Shown: positions 56,769-64,000 of the stretch, in pieces
How the letters are laid out: each line of letters starts with the position of its first letter
Numbering within the stretch: the first letter of the stretch is position 1
Assembly (NCBI GenBank): GCA_031216915.1
Contig: CM062296.1
Span: 458,008,681-458,072,680 of the forward strand
From: Pictodentalium vernedei
Taxonomy: Eukaryota; Mollusca; Scaphopoda; Dentaliida; Dentaliidae
Length of the DNA: 64,000 nucleotides
Direction of reading: 5' to 3'
The notes under the pieces: model-generated
The model's database searches: none
The model's input: only the letters and a program-made list of their open reading frames with translations
Told to the model about the DNA's origin: nothing
Program-made: the position numbers and the translations under genes

Positions 56769-57340
56769 TTTTAATTTTTTTTAGGCCTTTTCTACATTAA
56801 CTATTATAAAATATGCTGTTGCAAATTTCTTGCCAGTATATCATTGATTTTCTTTGCAAGTTCCCAACAAATGGGCTCACATGATCACTGTGTGACAGTA
56901 GATTGAGTCTAATATATTTAAATTTATGAGCGTGTTTTCTTGCTGGATTTTTCATTAGATTGAGGTAATAGTTGCCAGATTACAGTATTATTTCACAAGA
57001 GAATTGAGATTATACAAAGTTTTCAAACATAGTGGCCTCTATGTTTAGGGTTTTGTTTTGAGGTTAAGTTTAAGGTTGAATAACAGGCTAGACCTTTTGG
57101 GATATTTAGATTTCTGAACATTTCAGTGATATTAAACAAAAAAATAAAAAATTCCCTTTAGTCATTGTAGAATTTGAATGGCAAAATTAAAAACAGAATT
57201 TTAATGATGAAGGAGGAACATAAGGAACAAGATGTTTATGGCCGAAATGTAAAATAAACCTTTTTCTCAACTCATTACCCAATGCAGACTATAGCAAAAT
57301 TTATTATTTTAAATATTGTTTTTCACATTTTTCTAGAAAA
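56769..57340. other. no gene seen; intron
   Basis: AT-rich DNA between DIRS-7 and the long hairpin, without supported features. Confidence 0.5.
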
Positions 57341-57430
57341 TTCAACAAAACCATATCATGTGACCCCTTATTGGAATGAGCTTGATGAGCTCATTCCAAT
57401 GAGGGGGTCACATGATATGATTTTCTTGAA
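57341..57430. repeat. long near-perfect hairpin
   Basis: Arms of about 40 bp (TTCAACAAAACCATATCATG... and CATGATATGATTTTCTTGAA) around a short loop in GAGCTTGATGAGCTC. It resembles the hairpins at 5942 and 37298 in size and in its GAGC/GCTC loop. TAAAGGGTTAA occurs about 80 bp downstream, as at 37447. Confidence 0.7.
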
Positions 57431-57702
57431 TTTGTTTGAAAAATTTTTTTTTTTTCAACTGCTCAGTTTGTAAATTACGCAGGCAGATGCAGCTGATTCA
57501 TTAGTTAAAGGGTTAATCAGCTGTTTTTTTCAGTTTCTATCTTTTAAACTTTCACTTGTTTTTTTTTACCTCATGCAAAGTCAAACTTTAAATAAAATAT
57601 GAACTGAGGCTTAAGTGATGAGATTTTCAGTCTTAGTTTTATGAATATAGTTTGGTTGTGACCATAAATTCAGTCCCCAAAAATATGTGTTCTATTCTTC
57701 AG

Positions 57703-57836
57703 GTATTTCTGTTGGATTGTCAGCTGTCAGAAATTGATCCAATACCATATGATCTGGAAGAAGATAAATCCTATGTTTTCTTGTTATATCCTCCCAACTG
57801 TGAAGGTAGTGTAAACCCAGATGATATTATTGCAAG
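57703..57836 (+). CDS. internal exon of a host gene, next after 16155-16383
   Basis: Open 134-bp segment after acceptor TTCTATTCTTCAG and before donor AG|GTAATA. It starts in phase 0, matching the end of the exon at 16383, and ends after two bases of a codon. The product includes VFLLDCQLSEIDPIPYDL, EEDKSYVFLLYPPNCEG and SVNPDDIIA. Joined after QLAQQ of the first exon, it forms one plausible continuous protein. Composition is that of a conserved cytoplasmic protein. Family assignment (BIG/ARFGEF-like) is tentative. No further exon in a compatible phase was found before 64000. Confidence 0.75.
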
Positions 57837-58049
57837 GTAATAATTCCATACCTGTTTTCTCAGACATTCCTTTTTGTATACAAAGCCTCGAAGGTCTAGG
57901 AGATTGTATACTATTCCTTTACTTTCCGACAAGAAGTGTTACTTACCTGTGAAAACTTGGCTATCCTTTACTTCAGTTTGAGTCAGGAAGATATTTGAGA
58001 CTCCTTAAAAATACTTTAATTCATTATCAAGTATATGCTGAAAGGAGAA

Positions 58050-58500
58050 CTGTTTTTATGCCCCAAAGGGGAGGCATCTTAAATCTGGGTTGTCTGTTCA
58101 TCCGTCTATCCAGGGTTTGTATGTCCATCCAGAAAATTGTTTCTTGGTCATAATTCTATATCGGCTTGGTAGATTTTCACAAAACTTCACACAAGGATAA
58201 AGGGCAAGTGGAAGGGGTGTTGTGCAGGACCACCTCGTCCAAACGATGAAGGTCAAGGTCACGTTATTATGAAAACTGTTATCTTAGAAATATTTTCTTG
58301 GTCCGATCAAAAAATTGTGTCATAGTCATAACTCTATAATGGCAGGGTGGAGTTTCACAACAGTTTCACACAAGGGTAAAAGACAAAAGCATGGTGTGAC
58401 ATGTCAAACCACCAACCAAGTCCAGGTGAAAATGGTTAGGGTCATATGATTATGAAAACTCTAATCTTACAAAACATTTGTCTCAACAATCACCTTATGG
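58050..58500. repeat. dispersed mollusc-type repeat with two tandem monomers
   Basis: Starts with the hairpin ATGCCCCAAAGGGGAGGCAT. It has two diverged units about 176 bp apart, each with TCATAA(T/C)TCTATA, a TTTCACA(A)AA region and ATTATGAAAACT(G/C). The phrase GAAGGTCAAGGTCAC is typical of dispersed repeats in molluscs. Confidence 0.55.
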
Positions 58501-59763
58501 GTTTGGGAACATCAGTAGCTGGGTGTGCACAGTTTGTTGTTTTTATCAAAATTATAGGAAGCCATAATTTTACACCCAGGATCCTGGATGCATGGTTTGG
58601 GTTTTAGCGATCATCATGGCTCCCAAACAGGTGGTCAGTTTGAATATTAAAACCTCAGAAGTGATTTTTTGTTAAGCCTAGGATACCTATACTGGACGTC
58701 AAAATCAGATGCTAAATCACTGCCAAGCTACTTGTCTCATTTTGTAGGTTGTGATATTGTAGAATTTCCAGTAGAATTGTGATTAGAGGTGTGGGAGTCA
58801 GACTCCAGTTCCACAGAAGCTAAACAACTTCTTGTGCCTCTTACAACTGATTGCCGCACTCCTTGGAGGTGCTTGAAAATCATGGAACTTGGAAATCATT
58901 TTCTAGGACCTTAAAAAGCCTTGAATACTACTCCCCACCTTGAGAACCCTTGAAAATGTTTTTTTTAATGTTACAGAAAGCAAAGTTTTTATGTCCAGGA
59001 ATATTTTTACATTTGTGGATGTATTCTTTCTGCATATTCCAGTCCCTATCGTTGACCTCTGTTGGCAATTTTGAGCAAACTTTGTTGGTAGCATTGAAGA
59101 AGATTCCAACCAAAGTAGAGATTGAAGATTGTGGAATTCATATTGCAGTTTCATTTTTTCTTTTGCTGAAGAACCATGTCTTGTTAATGAGCATATAGCA
59201 AGCAGTTGAATATAACCTCCCAATACTGTTGCACAGCCGCAGGGAAAACACTGACTAATCTGAAAATACTATAATTCGCATTAAATCTCATACTGCTAAC
59301 ACTGGGATATACTACTGCCCCAACATTAATCTTGAATTATTACCCAACAACATTGCAAAAATTAATGTTGCAGTGTTTTGCACCCCCTCCCCCCCCCCTC
59401 CCCTCCTTCATCCTTGAAATCCATGGAAATGAATAACCGTCTCACTGATTGCTGCCTCAATATATTTGTTCAGGTTAAACCATTTAATCCCAGTATTATT
59501 CCTTGGAATGCCCCCTCCCCTCCCCACCCCCATCTGAACACCAACATAACTCTTCCCTTTCAAATGATATTAAATGTAAAATGATTGAAAGGAAGACATG
59601 TATGATCTGTTACTTCATTTTCCTTTTGGGGGTTAAATAAATCCATATTATAAAATTACTGAATTGTAACCATTTAAAGGCAGTGAAAGATCTGTAAATG
59701 TGTGCTAATTTGTTTGTCTAGTTTTGAACAAACACATTATGTCATTCTACTTTGATCTTATTA
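58501..59763. other. no gene supported
   Basis: Anonymous DNA with C-rich simple stretches near 59385-59405 and 59511-59530. An exon-like piece at 59043-59110 is discussed among the rejected items. Confidence 0.45.
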
Positions 59764-60676
59764 CCTCACCTTGACAATATCAAGTATGAGCTATTGGGAT
59801 GGGTTGTGATCTGTTGTCCATCCATCCATCCGTCTGTCCACACTTCCTTTAGCACAGGCTGCAGCTCTCACCCTATCTGTCCCAAATTTCATATGTAGCT
59901 TTGGGGCAATGTCTAGATGGGAGCTATCAAATTTTTCCAAATTTCATTGAAAAACATGGCCTCCAGTGGCCATCTTAGATTTGGCTTATAAATTGTCAAC
60001 AATTCCATTAGCACACCCTACAGGCCACATCTCTCACTCGATCTTTTTCAAATTTCATATGTGGCTTTATGGTGATGTCTAGATGGGAGCTATCAATTTT
60101 TTCTGAATTTTGTTGAAAAACATGGCCACCAGCAGCTATTTTGGATTTGGATATAAATTGACAACAGTTCCATTAGCACACACTACAGGCCGCATCTCTC
60201 GCCTGATCTTTTTTTAATTTCATATTTTGCTTTGGTGTGATGGGTGCTATCAAATTTTTCTGAATTTCGTTAAAAAATATGGTCACCAGCAGCCATCTTG
60301 GATTTGGCATATGAATTGTCAACAATTCCATTAGTACACCCTGGAGGCCGCATCTCTCACCCTATCTTTTTCAAATTTCATATGTAGTTTTGGTGTGATG
60401 TCTAGATGGGAGCTATCAAATTTTTCTGAATTTTTTTTGAAAAACATGGCCATCAGTGACCATCTTGGATTTGGTATATAAATTGTCAGCAATTCCATTA
60501 GTAGACCCTTCAGGCCGCACCGCTCACCCGTTCTTTTTGAAATTTCATATGTAGTTTTGGGGTGATGTCTTTTCTGTAGAAACTTGAATGAAAGACTTGG
60601 CATTACTGAATCTTTCCATTTAGTTCAGTCCCTTCTTGGACAAGTTGAGCTGCTGTGTCATGGACACTTTCATTTT
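59764..60676. repeat. array-bearing mobile-like element, copy 3 (diverged, about 166-bp units)
   Basis: The left part (CACCTTGACAATATCAAG) and right end (GTGTCATGGACACTTTCATT) correspond to the ends of copies 1 and 2. It contains about four tandem units of roughly 156-168 bp, with CAAATTTCATATGTAG, GATGTCTAGATGGGAGC and CATTAGCACACCCTACAGGC. These align in order with TTAGCACAGTCTACAGG and ATGTCTAGATGAGAA of the 144-bp units. DIRS-8 lies a few bases beyond its right end. Confidence 0.65.
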
Positions 60677-60688
60677 AATAAAGGGAAT

Positions 60689-60890
60689 ATTTTTATACTG
60701 TACCAATGACCCAGACTTAGCTGGTGCTAACTCTAACAAAACCAGGGCCAAACACAAATTTTGCCCCCCAATCCCCAAAATTTGCATCCAAAACAAAAAG
60801 AAATCATGTCCTAAAGGACCTCCATACTACGCCTCTACTGCGCATGCGCAGTGACGCAGACGTCCCAAAATTGGCGCCAATTATCATTCT
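60689..60890 (+). repeat. left inverted terminal repeat of DIRS-8
   Basis: Perfect palindrome ACTGCGCATGCGCAGT at 60837-60852 followed by GACGCAGACGTCCC. This is mirrored, except for one base, by the RITR of DIRS-1 (GGGACGACTGCGTC) and by no other copy. TTGGCGCCAA, another palindrome, follows. Confidence 0.92.
60837..60852. promoter_or_regulatory. palindrome matching NRF-1-type binding sites
   Basis: ACTGCGCATGCGCAGT is a perfect 16-bp palindrome that contains TGCGCATGCGCA, which fits the consensus known for the metazoan factor NRF-1. Its place in the LITR upstream of gag suits a promoter. Binding is not shown. Confidence 0.45.
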
Positions 60891-61328
60891 CTGTTTGGCC
60901 CTTCATCAGTCAACATCTCACTGATCTTTGTGCTTGTAAATCTCAGTTTAAAGGATGCCAGACACGTAATTTTTGGAGAAAATGTGATTCTAAGGAGGAT
61001 AGAAGGAGGAGAGGAAAAAGAAGTGACAAAAAATAATCAGGGCTGTACTTAAAATTTTTTGATGAAATTATGTTAAGTTGCCTATTTTCGAGGCATGGGC
61101 CTCTTGTTGTCATTCTTGCTAATTGTTGCACTGCTTATTCAGTGTTTCCTCTCCCCTAGCCTTCTAAAGTCCCCCCTTGCAATTCTTCCATGCTTTTGGC
61201 ATATTTTTGAGAAATTTCATTTCTAAAATTTCCTGGGAGAGTTGCTTGGTTACAGAATGTTTTCTGTTATTTTCCCCATAGTTACGTTTTCACCCATGGG
61301 TGTATAACGTTTGTGTTCTGCATCTTCC

Positions 61329-61378
61329 ATCTGATGTTCTACAGATTCTCCCCTGGGAGTCTCTGTTTTGCATCAGAT
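61329..61378 (+). other. conserved 5' leader hairpin, DIRS-8
   Basis: ATCTGATG/CATCAGAT outer stem, as in DIRS-7. Confidence 0.65.
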
Positions 61379-61775
61379 AGAGTGTAATTGATGACTGATT
61401 CCGGGCCAGTTTTTTCAGTGCCTGGAGTCATGTTTTCTGGTGTTTTTACACTGTTTGTTTTCATTGGCAACAGCCTTTTTTGAGGGGGGCTGTTTGCCTT
61501 TGCTGTAGTTTATCTCACTATAAGATACATTTATATTATCCGAAAGTGTCTCATTAATTATTTAATATAAATTTAAAATTTTTGACCACACTTTGCCATC
61601 GGATCCATCGGGGCTCAACGTTACTTTTCAGCAACTTGGGCTTCGCTGAAAAAATATTTTTTCAAAATTATTTTGTTTTGCAATTGTTTTTTCATTTATT
61701 AATGGATCATGTTATTATGTATCTTTGTGTCAGGGGTTTTTGCGAGTAACTAGGACTTATTGTTGTTCTTTCATA

Positions 61776-63878
61776 ATGAAGGGACGTTGTTCAAATTGTA
61801 ATAGGAAGAAATCTTCCTCTGACTTTCATGATCATTGTATTAATTGTAGTCAGTGTTCTCGCATTAATCCCTGTCCTATATGTGAACATTGGGATGAGAA
61901 ACATTGGAAACGTGTGTCACGATATGTTGTTTCTGGAGAAAGAGCGATGCCGGCTCTTTCTCCGCAAGGTCACTCTACTCTCTCAGTTTCTATTTCAGAG
62001 GAACCAGAACAGGGTGATGTTTCCATGTTATCTTCTTCAAGTGTGCGTCCGTCGTCACAAATGAATTCAGAGCTAGCGGCAAAAGTGCTCATGGAGATTA
62101 GACAAATGTCGTCCGCTAGCTCGCCCGGTGTAGCGTCCATTCACCGAATGGTTCGGCAGCCGGGTTCGTCCGATGCGGTCCAAGAGGAAATTTTGGGTGA
62201 TGCGAGCACTATAAACATAATAGATGCACACCCAGTGACGGCGGATAGTAAGCGAGAACGGAGGAAGCCTTTGAGTCCGGTTCCTAGCTCGTCCAGGTCC
62301 AGCCGGGCCGCGAGCGAGAGAGGCCCCTCTCTCGTACAACAACATCTGGGACCAGATGTTGTGGTACAAAATGTGTCTTTAGCGGAGCATACGTCCGTCG
62401 CTCGGGACGCTCCGTTGTATAAGCAGTCCGCAGAGACTGTTAAGGCTTCCTCTTCTCGTCAGCGCACACGACCGCACCTTGGCTGCGTGACCGCCGATAT
62501 ATTACCAGCTTCGCCGATCAAGGATTCTTCGGCGACCAGGTCACACCATCCGGCAGCCAGGGATTCGAGACCGATGGACTCCGGACGTTCGCATAGGAAA
62601 AGTATGCGGGAGCCATCTGATGCGGAGCTGCCCTCGGCGAAGCAGCGAAAGACTGCGCCTCCGCAGGTCTCGACGCCGGACATTCTTGTGCAGATAGCAC
62701 AGCTTATCGCAGCATCCCAGCAGCCGACAGAAACGGTGTCGGATCGAGAATTATCCGACGGCGCTGGGTCGGTACGCTCCGCCGAAGCATCAGGGGAGGA
62801 CGACCGGGAACATCATGAGGTCCGACCGGATGGTGAAAGGGATACGGATGACTTGGAGCTATCCCTTTCGGAACAACATAAAGCTGCCGTGGACTTCATC
62901 CGGCACTTTCTCCCTCAAGTTGTTCCGTCGGGCCAGACTGCTGCGCTTCCGGACAAGAGAATTATAGCGTCATTGGACTCTGAATTTTTTGAGCGGTTCA
63001 GGGACATCGCTCCCGAGTTTCCGTCGCAGTCCAATAATGTTGCAAGAACATTTGAATTATTGAACGACGCTATATTTAAACTTGCTTCCAGGACGGGGAA
63101 AGCAGGTTTCTTGTCCGCTAATACTCTCAACCTGCCTTTCATTAATGCAAGGAATAAATTCGATATGGCAGGACAGGGTATACCGAGAGTTCCTCTGCGT
63201 ATGGACGACGAGGCGGAAGACTTAGAGCTATCATTACCGTCGTCAGCTTCTATTCCAACTGCGGTGTTGGAAACATCTATTGCGTCTAACAGAGCCAATT
63301 TAGATGCCTTATCTTACGCAGATCACCTTACTAAGGCGTTATCACTGCGCCTTCAGGGGAAAGAGTTTCAGGATATACAATCCTCTTTAAGACTTCTTTC
63401 AAGGGCAGTAGCTTATTCCACGTGTAACTCCGCCCTTTCAGTGGCAAATCTGGAGTTGGTTAGACGTGACGCAGCCCTAGCTACATCCACACTAGTGGAT
63501 TCTGAGGTGAAGAACTCTCTTAGAGTCGCTTCGGTCTCAGGAGAACTTCTCTTTGACGGCAAGCTTTCCGCTATTTATGATAAAATTACAAAGAAAGCTA
63601 AGGATTCTCTGTTGTTCAAATCTGCTCCTAAGAAGTCGGATACAGCAGACACGAATAAGACAGGCACTTCTGGGTCTAATGCGCCCAAGAGAGGTTCCTA
63701 TAGAGGTTCCGGTGCGTCCTCTTGGTCTTATTCGAGAGACCGTCAGGATAGCGACTCTCGTTCGGGACGTCCTTCAGGCCGGGACAATCGGTCGGACGCC
63801 CCGAGATCGACGGGGCGAGGTGCGGGTCGTGGAAGACGTGGTTTCTCCTACCGCAGGCCTCGCAGGTCCAGGAGGTGA
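61776..63878 (+). CDS. DIRS Gag-like protein, complete (700 aa)
   Basis: This is the only intact complete gag in the window. I chose the ATG at 61776 (MKGRCSNC) because the same Met opens gag in DIRS-3, -6 and -7; the frame is open 17 codons further upstream. Residues 5-40 hold repeated C-x2-C pairs (CSNC, CINC, CPIC) with a His, probably zinc-binding. A long Ser/Pro-rich variable part follows, then the acidic ERDTDDLELSLSEQHK block, a helical central region, and a basic tail rich in Arg, Gly and Ser (about 640-700) ending RRSRR. It likely packages element RNA. The TGA at 63876-63878 is followed at once by RT sequence in the +1 frame. Confidence 0.88.
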   Translation: MKGRCSNCNRKKSSSDFHDHCINCSQCSRINPCPICEHWDEKHWKRVSRYVVSGERAMPALSPQGHSTLSVSISEEPEQGDVSMLSSSSVRPSSQMNSELAAKVLMEIRQMSSASSPGVASIHRMVRQPGSSDAVQEEILGDASTINIIDAHPVTADSKRERRKPLSPVPSSSRSSRAASERGPSLVQQHLGPDVVVQNVSLAEHTSVARDAPLYKQSAETVKASSSRQRTRPHLGCVTADILPASPIKDSSATRSHHPAARDSRPMDSGRSHRKSMREPSDAELPSAKQRKTAPPQVSTPDILVQIAQLIAASQQPTETVSDRELSDGAGSVRSAEASGEDDREHHEVRPDGERDTDDLELSLSEQHKAAVDFIRHFLPQVVPSGQTAALPDKRIIASLDSEFFERFRDIAPEFPSQSNNVARTFELLNDAIFKLASRTGKAGFLSANTLNLPFINARNKFDMAGQGIPRVPLRMDDEAEDLELSLPSSASIPTAVLETSIASNRANLDALSYADHLTKALSLRLQGKEFQDIQSSLRLLSRAVAYSTCNSALSVANLELVRRDAALATSTLVDSEVKNSLRVASVSGELLFDGKLSAIYDKITKKAKDSLLFKSAPKKSDTADTNKTGTSGSNAPKRGSYRGSGASSWSYSRDRQDSDSRSGRPSGRDNRSDAPRSTGRGAGRGRRGFSYRRPRRSRR

Positions 63879-64000
63879 TGGCTTAAACCTCTATCGCGTT
63901 CCGGTTGGCGGAAGGTTGTCGAGCTTTTCACAAGAATGGGCGTCGATTACGGATGACCCTTGGGTGAGAGGAGTGACTTCGGAAGGTCTAAAGATATCCT
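63874..64000 (+). CDS. start of RT-RNase H-MT ORF, cut by window end
   Basis: Read in the +1 frame relative to gag, the sequence gives GDGLNLYRVPVGGRLSSFSQ followed by EWASITDDPWVRGVTSEG, the conserved N-terminal part of the DIRS RT. It is open to the window edge. No ATG is seen in this frame at the junction. Confidence 0.75.

Larger units (their letters stand above)
60689..64000 (+). mobile_element. DIRS-8: DIRS-like retrotransposon, 5' part
   Basis: Runs from ATTTTTATACTG through LITR, leader and a complete intact gag into the start of RT, where the window ends. It is closest to DIRS-1, with about 97% identical Gag residues over the shared 500. Confidence 0.93.

Noticed and set aside
59043..59110. 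Possible third host exon (reads SLSLTSVGNFEQTLLVALKK after a TTCCAG acceptor, ending before GTAGAG)
   Set aside because: The preceding exon ends after two bases of a codon, but this piece is open only if it starts in phase 0; in the required phase a stop follows after four codons. It could be an exon only with another exon in between.

Overview
This 64-kb window looks like nuclear DNA of an invertebrate animal, most likely a mollusc and perhaps a bivalve. The taxon is inferred from several signals: AT-rich intron-like DNA with GT-AG exon borders, dispersed repeats of the ATGCCCC/GGGGCAT and TTTAGCTCACC/GGTGAGCT kind that are common in mollusc genomes, tRNA-derived SINEs, and many DIRS-type retrotransposons. 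No bacterial operon, rRNA gene or CRISPR array is visible.

About 80% of the window is eight copies of one DIRS-like (tyrosine-recombinase) retrotransposon superfamily, all on the + strand. I number them left to right: DIRS-1 (1-5438, 5' end outside), DIRS-2 (8954-15947), DIRS-3 (16782-17365 plus 24261-29932), DIRS-4 (17366-24260, nested inside DIRS-3), DIRS-5 (29933-36929), DIRS-6 (41606-49555), DIRS-7 (49632-56768, nearly complete) and DIRS-8 (60689-64000, 3' end outside). The full layout is left inverted terminal repeat (LITR), a leader with a conserved hairpin, gag (about 700 aa), RT-RNase H-methyltransferase-like ORF in the +1 frame relative to gag, tyrosine recombinase (YR), a 3' UTR with a G-tract, an 89-bp internal complementary region (ICR) and the right inverted terminal repeat (RITR). 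The ICR is complementary to both element ends joined together, which is the hallmark of DIRS elements and their circular intermediate.

The copies differ in age. DIRS-1, -7 and -8 are young and mostly open. DIRS-3 and -6 have full-length but broken genes. DIRS-2 and -4 form an RT-deleted subfamily that shares its defects. DIRS-5 is badly rearranged.

Two short + strand exons with good splice sites, 16155-16383 and 57703-57836, are in compatible phase and read as one conserved protein segment. They are probably adjacent exons of a host gene whose 41-kb intron has been filled by DIRS-3 to DIRS-7. The segment may belong to the C-terminal part of a BIG/ARFGEF-type protein, but that identification is tentative.

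The gaps between DIRS copies hold three related elements carrying tandem arrays (6128-7410, 38407-40979, 59764-60676), two SINEs with target-site duplications, MITE-like elements, long hairpins and anonymous DNA.
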